DNA from: Eutreptiella sp. 'Long Island Sound 2002'
Taxonomy: Eukaryota; Euglenozoa; Euglenophyceae; Eutreptiales; Eutreptiaceae
NCBI GenBank assembly: GCA_964036045.1
Contig: OZ038389.1
Span: forward strand, 40,922,064-40,986,063
Direction of reading: 5' to 3'
DNA length: 64,000 nucleotides
The position numbers and the translations under genes were made by a program. Within the stretch, counting starts at the first letter, position 1. Every line of letters begins with the position of its first letter. This document shows positions 10,156 to 20,111 of the stretch, piece by piece. Below the pieces are notes generated by a model, which saw only the letters and a list, made by a program, of their open reading frames with translations, was not told the DNA's origin and searched no databases.

Positions 10156-11515
10156 AGGCAGTATATCGAGCACTGGATTTTTCGCCAGTGGATTTTCATA
10201 TCGTCATGCCATCCCCCCAACCCTCTCTTGAGGCGAGTGCCCGAGTGGGCAAGGTCCATGAGTCGGTGAGTGGGTCCCACTACCCCCAAGGCCACCCCCA
10301 CCCCGTTCGCCGTCACGCAGGCAACTCTTGTCGTCAATTCAGGCTCACAGACGGATGGGCAACTCCGGGACTGCTTGACGCAACAATGTACGAGAAGTAT
10401 TTATTGTTGTATGGGGGCTGGAGCAAGCGGAGGACGCGGCAAAGGTTCATTTCGACTATACCCAAGGATATCTACTGGAAGCCTGGTATGTAAGGAATGG
10501 TGCAGACAGACAGAGGGATGTGTCCGAGGCAGCACTGCTAGGTCACAGTGGTTGGCATGCACACAAGCATATTTCTTGTGCACCGATGCCCTACGCTTGT
10601 TTCACTCCTTCAAATTGGCCACCCTCTTCCCCTACACCCTTGCTTTGCTCGTAAATGCTGTTTGTTTATGCCCAACTTGCCTGTCTCTGTCTCCTGCTCA
10701 TCGCTTGTTTGTTCCTTTTGTTCTGCCTCCTTACATCTAGTTGCCTTCTATCTGCACCATCTGACCTTTCTCTTGCCGTTTGCTTATCCTTGTGCCTTTT
10801 GTCTTTGTCTGAAGCCTGAATTGAATACTTCTGCGGCGTGAATATGCTGATTTTTCCTTTCGCCCCTGTGGACCCCTGCCGCCCCTGGGGAATCTCTGAC
10901 AAGATGGGTCTTCGTCATCAATCACGGTGTTCTGATTGTGGAGGTCAGGCTCGTCTAGGGGATCTGGTGTGCTCCTCTGATCCCTGTCTCCCAATGGTCC
11001 CCATTTGCAGGTCAACAGCTCGCCATTCAGCCCACCCATGATTTTGAAGATATTTGGAAAGACCAGGGCTCAAAGGCATCAAAGGACGTGCATGTTTGGC
11101 GCCCACAGTTACTCAATGCCCATTTCTTTGGGGGTGACTGGTAACCTATCTCTCCTTCTGCCTCACACACTCTCTCCCGTGTGCTTGCTCCTGTCCTGCT
11201 CTGCTGTCCGTTTGTGAGCAGAATGCAACCGTTTGTCCTCCTGCAAAAGGAAACATGCAAGATACTCCCAGATCCAATTTAAGCCCTTCAAATATCGGCC
11301 TCTGTTGTAAACCCACCAGCAATTTTTTTATAGACAATTTTTTTGGCTACGCACCAGTGTTGCCACAATGAAATGTATGGAGTGTGCCGGTTCTTTTTAT
11401 TTTACCAGGTACCAAAATGCAGTCAAAACTTCTTCTTCCTGCATTTTGGTCTGTAGTATAAGGTTTTGTTCCACAATTTAATCAAGGTCAGAAAAATATT
11501 TCTTGTTACCAGAAG
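10156..11515. other. No gene recognised
   Basis: C/T-rich sequence (especially 10600-10830 and 11140-11215) of unclear function. Several overlapping open frames on both strands have no family signature. Confidence 0.4.
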
Positions 11516-13437
11516 GTGTTTTTCCATGAAGCCTTTCAATGCGGTGTTTTGGCCATTTGGTTCTTTCCCACTCTTGGCATCCTGAGACAGAAGGCAGCGA
11601 CCATCCGGTATTGCATTTGTAATGGATGGGTTCGCTGGAGCGCTTTTGCTGCCTTTGCGTGGGCCTACAGGGCGACGAGTGCCGTTTTCATGCCCGCCAG
11701 GGCAGTAAATTTGTGTCTAAACCGGACAGTTTGTCCCGCATTCGACCTTTGTGCTTCCGCTGCCCGCGTGGGAAGCGACTATTTGGCGCACATGCCAAAC
11801 GGCAGTTCCCCCAAGGAACATGGAACGGGAGGTGGGGCGGGGTATGACAGCATACGTAATGTTGTCTTGCCTGGCTCTAAGCCTGAGCTTGTCTGCCCCT
11901 GCTCTGTCCACCCACTCCCTGTCAGTGGAGGCATTGGGAGTGCCCAGTGTACTCTGGAGTCCCTGACGGTCTGTCCCATATTTCATGTTTGTGTATTGCT
12001 GTGGCATGGGAAACTGGGTTGAGCCGGTTACTCTCAATCGGTGATTCCCATACGAATGGGTCACCATTTTTGGTGGGGTGGGGGAGGGTTGGTCATCTGT
12101 CGCTCGGTGACACATGGAGAGTGACAGATGGCTGGAGTTTGTGCTTGAGTGACGCATGGAGACAAAGGCAATTACCCAATTCCAGCGCCGGGTTCCTCAT
12201 GTGTCACTCGTCACTCGTCACTCGGGGGGGGGTTGGGTTGGGTTGGGTCAAGGCCTCGCCTGGTCGCCTACCCACGGTCCGCGCCGCCTTCCCTGCGGGA
12301 CCCGACTGGGCGGCCGTACCCGGGTGTCCGGTCACAAGGCCTACCGGACTGTTGACCGCCCCCAGACCCCGCGGTGGCGCTCGCGGGCGGGAGATGCCGC
12401 CGTGCCTGTGTGTATGTGCCCTTGTGTGTCTGAGGGGGGGGGGGGGAGGGCTGTGGCACACCTGCTTGCTCCATTGTTGTTCGGCGTTGGCGCGGGGAAG
12501 TGTGTGCCTGGTGCTCCAGGCCCCGGCAGGGAGGCTGGAGAGCCTGACGCTGAGCCCGCCGGGGGAGATGTGGGCCTGGGCTCGCAACCTCCACGTCACA
12601 AGGACATGCTACCCAACCACTCCACGACTGCCTATTGGCACGGGAAGGCGGTGGTACGTGGCACGACTGGGGTCAGACCCGCACTCCTTGACTGCCTTAG
12701 GCACAGGTGGTGCTGCCTCGCGGGCTGGGTCCGGCTCCCACGGCCGAGGGCGTACCCTGGGCAGATGGAGGGGCACCAGGGCACAGAGTGTGCTTCCCTG
12801 CCCTGGGTGCCACCAGTGCTGGCTGCACTGGCTGCGGCGCTACAGCCCGCGTAGACGAGGGGGCCCAGAGGGCACCACACCCGAATGGCCTCTCCGTTGA
12901 GGAAGGGGGGGGGGGGGGCAGGGGTCGGCTGGTGGCTGTCTGGCCTCCAGGGGTCACCCACAACTGCACTGGAGTGCACGGGGCTGTGCTGGCCTAGGCG
13001 TCTGTGATGAAGTTGGAGGGGCACGTGCACACCTGGAGGTTCCCTGGGCAGGCCGCTCAAGGGATACCCACAGCGGTCAAGCTGTGAGCCCTTCACAGCC
13101 TCCACTTTTAGGCCCTGAGGGCGCCGACTCCGTGCACCCCTCCCGTCGGGGGCGCAGGCTGGGGGGGGGGGGGTAGGGTGGTGGATGGGTCTACCTGTTC
13201 ACTTGTGTGGGAGAGGAGGACCACCTGCTGGGTTACCATGCTGGTCCCAGATCCCAACATACTTGTCGCTCGGAGTCCGCTCCCTGAGGGACCTCGATCA
13301 CCATGTGACGGCCTGCAGTGAGGGTGCGAGGGCACGCGGGGGGGGGGGGGGGGTGCTGGGCCTGCTTTCGGTCCGGCCCCATTTCTGTTGGGGGGGGTGG
13401 GGGCAGCAAAAGGTCTGCTCCCCTGTTTCCTGGTCCC
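11516..13437. other. GC-rich region with G tracts, possible unrecognised exons
   Basis: Open frames at 11516-12022, 11947-12900 and 12156-12854 are long mainly because the region is GC-rich and poor in stop codons. The frame at 11626-11847 has a Cys-rich basic segment but no known spacing. G13-G18 tracts lie near 12428, 12905, 13158 and 13338. Because VPS13-like exons begin near 13.44 kb, earlier exons of that gene may lie here; none could be identified. Confidence 0.35.
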
Positions 13438-13509
13438 CAAGAGGAACCAGCCCACGGCCTGCACCCTCGCTTTGTGGTGGCTGAAATTTGGGCCGACAGA
13501 GACTCGGGG
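13438..13509 (+). CDS. Tentative VPS13-like exon (IWxDxxSG motif)
   Basis: The frame reads FVVAEIWADRDSG, which resembles the IWxDKGS motif that opens the Vps62/VPS13-type module in VPS13 proteins. It lies upstream of, and in the right order for, the exons at 15075, 15966 and 19995. The 5' edge (after CCCCAAG) is not a canonical acceptor and the 3' edge runs into a G18 tract, so the borders are guesses. No exon for the expected WRP..P segment between here and 15075 was found. Treat it as a hint only. Confidence 0.25.
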
Positions 13510-15074
13510 GGGGGGGGGGGGGCTGTGGCATTCACTACTCTTAATGCGGCATTTCAGCTGCAACTATTTCTGGCCTCCAGAGCCTGTGTCCCCCTTCAGT
13601 CTGGCCAATCATAGGGAGTTGTTGGCATGTGCCACGCTATGCCTTGGGCAGTAGGGCTTTCAACTGCGGGGGGAGGGGGGTCAATAGAGCCCCCCAAAAC
13701 TGGGGGGGGGGGCGGTCTGGGAAAAGGGCTCACTTGACAGGGCCATTAATCAGTTATTATTAACTCTGGCACCAAATTTTTTTGAGCATTATAAATGGTC
13801 AAAATTTTTTTCACCAATTTTCTGGCAAATGATGACTTTTCCAAACCACCTTAACACGCTGATTACAAAAATCCCATTTTCATTTTTTGCCGATTTTTGG
13901 GGTCTGGGTCACCTCCGAGGCCCGGGGTCAGTCTCAGTAGGATTTTGGGCTCCTTTGGAGCCGTTTCTGATTTCTCCCCATGTTGGGCCTCTTGGCCTCC
14001 TGGCCTCGGGCGGTGGCGCCATTTCTGATTTTTCCCCGTGTTGTGGACCCCGCCCCCTCTTTTCCGCATTAACGTTAAATGGATTACCCAGGTCATCCGG
14101 TGTGGGTGAGCTTTTCACCAAAGCATCATTGTTGTGCTCACCAAACTAACACCTCCTCCACCCCCTCCGCCTTCTCCCTCTCCCTCTCCCTCCCTGTTAG
14201 CAGCATGCGCGCTAGGACTGGAAGACTTCTCACAATGGAGCGGGGAGGGAGGCCTGGCCCGCCATAGCCTTGAGGGCCTTGCGAGTTGCGTCAGCCAACC
14301 ACTGCAGGATCACACACATAGGGCCAGTTGCGAAACATTACAAAACGACCGTCTCTTCAGACCTTGGCCCCAATGCGACAGTGCTACAAACCGCGAAACG
14401 TCCAAAATGCTTGCCTCTCAAGTTTGGGCAAGCTGTGGGGCACCCTCTCCAGCGTTGGGCCACGTCGAAGAGCGTCCTCCCAAATGCCCCCCCCCCCCCC
14501 CGCAGTGGATGTGGGCGGCTACAAGCACCGTGACACTGGTGAGGAGGTGGTGTTGAGGCCTCCATTGTTGTCTGCTAACCCCTGAGGCAACTGCGTCCCT
14601 GCCACTTTCAACATGGTAAAAAATCTATCTTCTAGGGTGTGCTGCCACGGGGTATAGGGTGGGGGGTTGGAGTCCGCAAAGGGTGGGGCGTAGGGTGCCT
14701 CGTGCCTCGTGCACACTGAGAAGCCTACGGGTGTGGCAGTCTCCCACTGCACAACCTGGTTTCAGACACAGCTCATCCTCACTACGTGTCAGATCCGCTA
14801 CCGTGTGGGATCATCGCAGCGCTGGACAGCTCTGAACCTTGATTCTGAGAGGTTATCTCGAGTACCGTGATGTGAGCGGGCTACGCCAGCTCAACCCCCC
14901 AAAAAAAGGTGGGGCGTGGGGGGTCCGGTTTGGGATTCGCAAAGCATCCCTAAAAAAAAATTCCACACCCTTCGGGGTCACGGTCTGGGCAAGGGCTGCC
15001 CCCGTGAGTGAGCTCATCGCACTGATTTCTCCCTCCCTCCCTCCCTCCCTCCGTCCCTCTCTGTCTCTTCCCAG
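13510..15074 (+). other. Intronic-type sequence of the VPS13-like gene
   Basis: Contains G tracts, two diverged 85-bp-type units near 13870-14060 (CGTTTCTGATTTCTCCCC and CATTTCTGATTTTTCCCC) and a C15-GCAG acceptor-like site near 14505 that precedes a short open stretch. Another acceptor-like CAGACACAG is near 14769. Exons could hide here but none has a recognisable motif. A CCCT microsatellite (about 15030-15055) leads into the acceptor at 15072. Confidence 0.4.
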
Positions 15075-15141
15075 GTATATTCTTGGGGATGCAACCTCAA
15101 CAAAGTACAATCAAAAGCCCGCCAAGGGCTACATCGTGAAG
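15075..15141 (+). CDS. VPS13-like exon, YILGD segment
   Basis: Borders are acceptor CTCTTCCCAG (ending 15074) and donor AAG|GTGTGG. The 67-nt exon encodes YILGDATSTKYNQKPAKGY followed by IVK. It matches the (V/Y)xLGD-x-A...Y-x-x-P...V pattern that follows the WRP motif in the Vps62-like module of VPS13 proteins. It ends on a codon boundary, and the next exon (15966) starts on one, so the two join without a frame break. VPS13 proteins are bridge-like lipid transporters at membrane contact sites; that role is inferred from the family only. Confidence 0.6.
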
Positions 15142-15965
15142 GTGTGGCCCATGGATCCTCTCCCAAGCCCCATGCACCAACCCCATCTCCTCTCGCCTCC
15201 TCCGTATCCCATGCATCCCCAACAGGGCAGCCCCTTGCAAGACGCCCCGCCCCAAGGCTTGGCTTGAAGGGGAGGGGGGGCAATCGGGGCAGTTCCAGAG
15301 CGGTTGTAGAGCGGTCACAGGGGATGTGAAAGCGCTTTGGGGGGGTGGGCGGTTACTGGCGGTTGGAAACGCGGTTGGGGCTGGTGTTGGGGCATGGGAA
15401 TGCGTTTGGGGTAGATTCAGGGCCGGAGTGCTGGTGTGTGTGGGGGGTACCCCCCCCCCTTCAAGCGATGCCCTGCCCCACCTCCCGTTTCCCACACCCA
15501 CACATTCATCACTCCCCCTCACCCACTAGCCTTCCGCCCCTGTGCAGCAGAGACCTTTCTGCCCCTCCGGCTGTGGGCCATGGCCATGGGGTGCAGAGGG
15601 CGGACTGAAGGGAGGACTGCCCTGTATGTGTGATTTTCGGTCTAGAAAAGTGGCGGGATCCTGCAGGACCTGCACAATCCGAAGAGTATACCTTCGCATG
15701 CGCCCCAACAGAACCAAATTATAGACACCATCTGTGCCAGGGGTTCCCGGGGGACTGGAAGAGGCTTGGAGACGTTGCCCCGTCGCGCCCAAGGGCTCAA
15801 GGGTCAAGTCGGGCTTTTGGAGGCCTTTTGGTTCTGGTTCAGCTGATCCGATTGGTGGGATTCGATGCGGGGATGATATTCAAATGAGGTGCTGCAACCA
15901 TTCAACTGGTCGGAGTCTCGTCAAGAACGCTCTGTGGTCAGTTCGTGTTGCTGCTCATCACTCAG
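15142..15965 (+). other. Intron of the VPS13-like gene
   Basis: Begins GTGTGG and ends CATCACTCAG, so it obeys GT-AG. It includes a G/C-rich segment (15320-15480). An open stretch at 15630-15887 reads DWKRLGDVA and could be a missed exon of the same module, but it has no good borders. Confidence 0.5.
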
Positions 15966-16139
15966 GCAGTCGATGAAGGTGCGCTGAAAGAGCCGCTCGT
16001 TTACCAGGTGATGTTCGAGGAGCTCGGCTGCACCTTCTGGAAGCCCATTCCCCCTGCTGGTTATGTGGCCCTGGGGCACGTGTGCACCAAGAATAAGGAA
16101 AAGCCCGACCTCCGCTTGGCATGCGTCCGGGCGGATCTG
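15966..16139 (+). CDS. VPS13-like exon, FWKPIPPAGYVALGH segment
   Basis: The 174-nt, 58-codon exon has phase 0 at both ends: acceptor CATCACTCAG and donor CTG|GTGAAG at 16140. It encodes ALKEPLVYQ, then FWKPIPPAGYVALGHV, then KPDLRLACVRADL. This is the (F/I)W-x-P-x-x-P-x-G(Y/F)V-x-LG...KP-x-x...C(V/I)R-x-D(L/M) signature of the Vps62-like domain in VPS13-family proteins, and it is the clearest host-gene exon in the window. A free-standing Vps62-like protein is the main alternative to VPS13. The intron that follows (16140-19994) contains a complete hAT-type element. Confidence 0.75.
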
Positions 16140-16238
16140 GTGAAGCCTCTTGCGGTCTCCTCCTGTGCACATTCTGCCCGTTGTCTGCCTGCTCAAATCT
16201 GAGCTCTGTGGGATCCGAGTTCCGAGGGATCCGTGCGG

Positions 16239-16246
16239 CATGAGAC
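16239..16246. repeat. Left target-site duplication of the hAT-type element
   Basis: CATGAGAC directly left of the terminal inverted repeat; an identical 8-mer follows the right end at 18981-18988. Confidence 0.85.
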
Positions 16247-16300
16247 CAGGGCCGTCCTTAAGGGACGAGATTTTTTTTTTTTGTTAAGGACAGCCCTGAA
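16247..16300. repeat. Hairpin at the left end of the hAT-type element
   Basis: The left TIR is followed 24 bp later by a second inverted copy of the terminus (TTAAGGACAGCCCTG, 16286-16300) after a T-run. The right end has the same T-run plus terminus arrangement (18950-18980). So the left end carries an extra right-end-like sequence and can fold into a stem of about 15 bp. Confidence 0.7.
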
Positions 16301-16374
16301 GGACAGCCCCTAGAGGCCTTTTTGCCCCGGCCGAACGTGGGCCATGTCTACCCCCCCGGCCCTCTTTTGGGCAC

Positions 16375-18004
16375 CACTTCTGATTTTGCCCCCCGCTCTG
16401 AAGCGGTGGGGATCCCCGATACGGCAGGGGTGAGGTAGCCACTTTGCCCACTTGTGGGCCACTTCTGATTTTGCCCCCCGCTCTGAAGCGGTGGGGATCC
16501 CCGATACGGCAGGGGTGAGGTAGCCACTTTGCCCACTTGTGGGCCACTTCTGATTTTGCCCCCCGCTCTGAAGCGGTGGGGATCCCCGATACGGCAGGGG
16601 TGAGGTAGCCACTTTGCCCACTTGTGGGCCACTTCTGATTTTGCCCCCCGCTCTGAAGCGGTGGGGATCCCCGATACGGCAGGGGTGAGGTAGCCAATTT
16701 GCCCACTTGTGGGCCACTTCTGATTTTGCCCCCCGCTCTGAAGCGGTGGGGATCCCCGATACGGCAGGGGTGAGGTAGCCAATTTGCCCACTTGTGGGCC
16801 ACTTCTGATTTTGCCCCCCGCTCTGAAGCGGTGGGGATCCCCGATACGGCAGGGGTGAGGTAGCCACTTTGCCCACTTGTGGGCCACTTCTGATTTTGCC
16901 CCCCGCTCTGAAGCGGTGGGGATCCCCGATACGGCAGGGGTGAGGTAGCCACTTTGCCCACTTGTGGGCCACTTCTGATTTTGCCCCCCGCTCTGAAGCG
17001 GTGGGGATCCCCGATACGGCAGGGGTGAGGTAGCCAATTTGCCCACTTGTGGGCCACTTCTGATTTTGCCCCCCGCTCTGAAGCGGTGGGGATCCCCGAT
17101 ACGGCAGGGGTGAGGTAGCCACTTTGCCCACTTGTGGGCCACCTCTGATTTTGCCCCCCGCTCTGAAGCGGTGGGGATCCCCGATACGGCAGGGGTGAGG
17201 TAGCCAATTTGCCCACTTGTGGGCCACTTCTGATTTTGCCCCCCGCTCTGAAGCGGTGGGGATCCCCGATACGGCAGGGGTGAGGTAGCCAATTTGCCCA
17301 CTTGTGGGCCACCTCTGATTTTGCCCCCCGCTGTGAAGCGGTGGGGATCCCCGATACGGCAGGGGTGAGGTAGCCACTTTGCCCACTTGTGGGCCACTTC
17401 TGATTTTGCCCCCCGCTCTGAAGCGGTGGGGATCCCCGATACGGCAGGGGTGAGGTAGCCAATTTGCCCACTTGTGGGCCACTTCTGATTTTGCCCCCCG
17501 CTCTGAAGCGGTGGGGATCCCCGATACGGCAGGGGTGAGGTAGCCAATTTGCCCACTTGTGGGCCACCTCTGATTTTGCCCCCCGCTCTGAAGCGGTGGG
17601 GATCCCCGATACGGCAGGGGTGAGGTAGCCACTTTGCCCACTTGTGGGCCACTTCTGATTTTGCCCCCCGCTCTGAAGCGGTGGGGATCCCCGATACGGC
17701 AGGGGTGAGGTAGCCAATTTGCCCACTTGTGGGCCACTTCTGATTTTGCCCCCCGCTCTGAAGCGGTGGGGATCCCCGATACGGCAGGGGTGAGGTAGCC
17801 AATTTGCCCACTTGTGGGCCACTTCTGATTTTGCCCCCCGCTCTGCAGCGGTGGGGATCCCCGATACGGCAGGGGTGAGGTAGCCACTTTGCCCACTTGT
17901 GGGCCACTTCTGATTTTGCCCCCCGCTCTGAAGCGGTGGGGATCCCCGATACGGCAGGGGTGAGGTAGCCAATTTGCCCACTTGTGGGCCACTTCTGATT
18001 TTGC
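16375..18004. repeat. 85-bp tandem array, 19.2 copies, with 255-bp higher-order repeat
   Basis: The motif TTCTGATTTTGC recurs at exact 85-bp steps (16381, 16466, 16551 ... 17996). Copies are almost identical. They differ mainly at one site, AGCCACTTTG versus AGCCAATTTG. Scoring that site from left to right gives C C C A A C C A C A A C A A C A A C A. Copies 9-19 therefore follow a strict C-A-A triplet, a higher-order unit of 255 bp. Rarer variants (ACCTCTG after copies 9, 11 and 14; CTGTGAAG and CTGCAG once each) mark single copies. The unit has no stop in any of the three minus-strand frames, which creates three overlapping open frames of 560-642 codons. These are repeat artefacts, not genes. 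Confidence 0.95.
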
Positions 18005-18006
18005 AG

Positions 18007-18677
18007 GCGTTCAATGCGGCAAAACTCACCCCTTCCCTTCGCCATCTACTTCCCATAGCCGCTATCCACCCATGGCACCGGACCACCATTTCCGGGTCCA
18101 AGTGTGCAATATGCGCCGCCAATTGGCACCCCCCCTTAGAATGGGGTCCCTGGTGCGCAGGCTCCGCCCCAAAAGAGCGGCATGTCATTGATGCCCACGC
18201 GGCAAGTGCCACGCATCAGCGCTGGTTGCCCCCCTCTGACCCTGTTGCACGCGCAGACAATTCCCCTGCCCAAGACCCCCCGCGTTGCATCCCAGGGCCC
18301 GTGCAAAGGGCCACGGTGAACTGCTATGCGACGTTGCATGCAGGCAAAGGCCGAGCCTTTTACAGCCGGTTGTGCCACCTAGATGGCATCAAGGCCAAAG
18401 ATGGCCAGCGCAACTACAGCAGCGGGTCGGCCTACCAACGACTACGTGCCTTGATCGTCGGACAAGGTCGCCGGCGAACAAGGAACCGTGTGTTGAGAGC
18501 ACGGAAGGTTGCAATTGTGAGGCGGTGTTGAACGCAATGGAGAGGGGGAGGTTGCATGAGTGGACTAAGGTTGAGTTTAAGGCCATTTGTAGGAAGCATG
18601 GTTTGAGTGTGGGCGGGGGGAAGGGTGAGCTTATGGAGCGTGTCAGGGTGCACTTCCAGAGGTTTTACCAGCAGTAG
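18007..18677 (+). pseudogene. Broken zinc-finger/SAP-domain gene inside the hAT-type element
   Basis: Immediately after the array, TTCTGATTTTGCAG ends at 18006 like a 3' splice site. Frame 1 then encodes CAICAANW (Cys codons 18103 and 18112), a W..G segment, and His codons at 18181, 18196 and 18214 ending in ATHQRW. This matches the layout of TTF/BED-like zinc fingers found in many hAT transposases. Frame 1 ends at 18531. Frame 3 is open to TAG at 18675-18677 and encodes a C-terminal SAP-like helix pair (VEFKAICRKHGLSVGGGKGE, then LMERV). A frameshift or unrecognised intron near 18480-18530 separates them. Both domains bind DNA. Family assignments are by eye. Confidence 0.5.
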
Positions 18678-18680
18678 GGA

Positions 18681-19994
18681 GTTTGTTTTCAGCTGTGCCA
18701 CCGGCGATGGAACATTCGGGTGGTCGAACGCTGCATCACTGTATTTGATCAGAAAAAGTATTGCTCTTGTTCATGTTGAATTGTACAGGGTGTGAGGTAG
18801 GGTCATGCAACACATGTGGGGCTAGGGTCATATGGTTGTGTGCTTATACAAATTTGGGGCTAGGGACTCATGGTTGAACAATTGGGAACACCGGGGTGAA
18901 GACATGTACTGTCCGCGGGCTCTTTTGAAATTACCCCGTTCTGGACGGACTTTTTTTTTTTTGCGTTAAGGACAGCCCTGCATGAGACAAGGGGTCCAAC
19001 CCACCCCAAACACACAAACACATCAACGCCAACACACAAAAACGCACATGGGGGCTGGTGGAGGACGAGTGCCAGCCAGTGGCCCGCCCCCTTTGCACGG
19101 GGCATGTTCAACGCTCCTCGGAAGTCACTTAGTTTCTGCCGTATGCCTCTAAGGCTCTATTCCTGCTGAAGGGGTGGACCTCAGGCTGGTCGCGATTACT
19201 GCCCCTGAGCCTTCTTCCATGCGCCTGCCACTCCAACGCAGCAAGTGGGACTCCCTCGATCGTAGCAAGTCAGTAATAATTGTGAGTAACCCATGGCATT
19301 CAGCAACAAGCACCAGGTGCACGCAACTTGCCCCACCCCAATCAGGGGTAGGGGGCGCGGCAGCTTTGTGTATTCTGGCAGCCTGCGGACATGTGGGGGT
19401 GGGACAAAAGGGCTGGTTGGCGAGCGATGTGGTGCCCGTGACCTGTGCGACATGTTTGACCCTCTTCTAGTGTTTTAGGTTGCTTGTTTCTGAAGAAGGG
19501 GCACACCTTGGGGGGCTCAGAAGGAATGCTTAATGACAGTCTTGAACAAGAAAGAAGAAGCCCCAACCATTCAACCTGCACCCAAATGGCACACATGTAC
19601 AATTGTTTTTCGGCATGCTTAGGACGTGTGCATGGAGCCGTTGGCCTTTCGATAATTTAACAACCAGAAATTCGATGATGTCGCCCAGCTTAGCTTAAAG
19701 CCCGCATTGACGCTGTTATCTTAATTTTAGTCCATTTTCCTCCATGTGCAGGCATCTTGTTGTTGGCTTCCATTTGATTGGTTGGGACCAGGCACCCAGA
19801 AAATGTATTTTGAAGTGTTTTGATCCACAGCAAATCGATGGGGCACCCCTCTGCATTCAGTGTGTTCCAAGGTTATCGGTTGCATTCTCCATGCCTCACC
19901 TCCTAGCTCACTGCACCCTGCGTTCCCACTCTCCCTTTGCATGACTCCTCACCCTCCAGGCCCTTTTCCTCTCTCTCTTGCATTTCTCTGACAG
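18681..19994 (+). other. Rest of hAT element and VPS13-like intron
   Basis: The hAT right end (to 18980) and its target duplication (18981-18988) are here. After that the sequence returns to the host intron, ending in GCATTTCTCTGACAG at 19994. No other exon was recognised between 18989 and 19994. Confidence 0.5.
18981..18988. repeat. Right target-site duplication of the hAT-type element
   Basis: CATGAGAC, identical to 16239-16246. Confidence 0.85.
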
Positions 19995-20111
19995 CTGAAC
20001 ACTACAGTTGTGTGGAACGACAGTAATTCGGGGGCAAACGTTGATGTCAGCCTGTGGACAGGCAAGGATAGCAACGAAGCTTTACATCCACAAACGTTCC
20101 TCTCGCAGCAC
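19995..20111 (+). CDS. VPS13-like exon, VWNDSNSGANVDVSLW segment
   Basis: The 117-nt, 39-codon exon has phase 0 at both ends: acceptor TTTCTCTGACAG and donor CAC|GTATGA. It encodes TVVWNDSNSGANVDVSLWT, then a segment ending TFLSQH. In VPS13 proteins the CxRxDL segment is followed by a (S/V)VW-x-D...(F/L)SxW...TF segment, so it fits as the exon after 15966-16139 and joins in frame across the hAT-bearing intron. The next exon was not found. The acceptor at 20170 would give only ten codons before a stop. That means an unrecognised exon, an early end, or decay downstream. Confidence 0.6.

Larger units (their letters stand above)
16247..18980 (+). mobile_element. hAT-type DNA transposon, apparently non-autonomous
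   Basis: The left end CAGGGCCGTCCTTAA (16247-16261) and right end TTAAGGACAGCCCTG (18966-18980) are inverted repeats matching at 14 of 15 positions. The element is 2734 bp and is flanked by the perfect 8-bp duplication CATGAGAC. An 8-bp target duplication plus termini beginning CAGGG are the marks of the hAT superfamily. It sits in the intron between two VPS13-like exons (16139 and 19995), in a position that would leave splicing possible. The inside is a 19-copy 85-bp array and a broken zinc-finger/SAP reading frame. No hAT catalytic or dimerisation domain is visible, so movement would need a transposase supplied elsewhere. Confidence 0.85.

Noticed and set aside
11947-12900. 317-codon plus-strand frame as a gene
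   Set aside because: GC-rich sequence with few stops; overlapping long frames on both strands and no recognisable motif.
16375-18004. CRISPR array
   Set aside because: Units are contiguous and nearly identical over all 85 bp with no variable spacers, and the setting is eukaryotic.
16284-18212. Three overlapping minus-strand open frames of 560-642 codons
   Set aside because: They exist only because the 85-bp unit has no stop in any of the three minus frames; the residues repeat every 85 with no domain, and three frames cannot all be genes.
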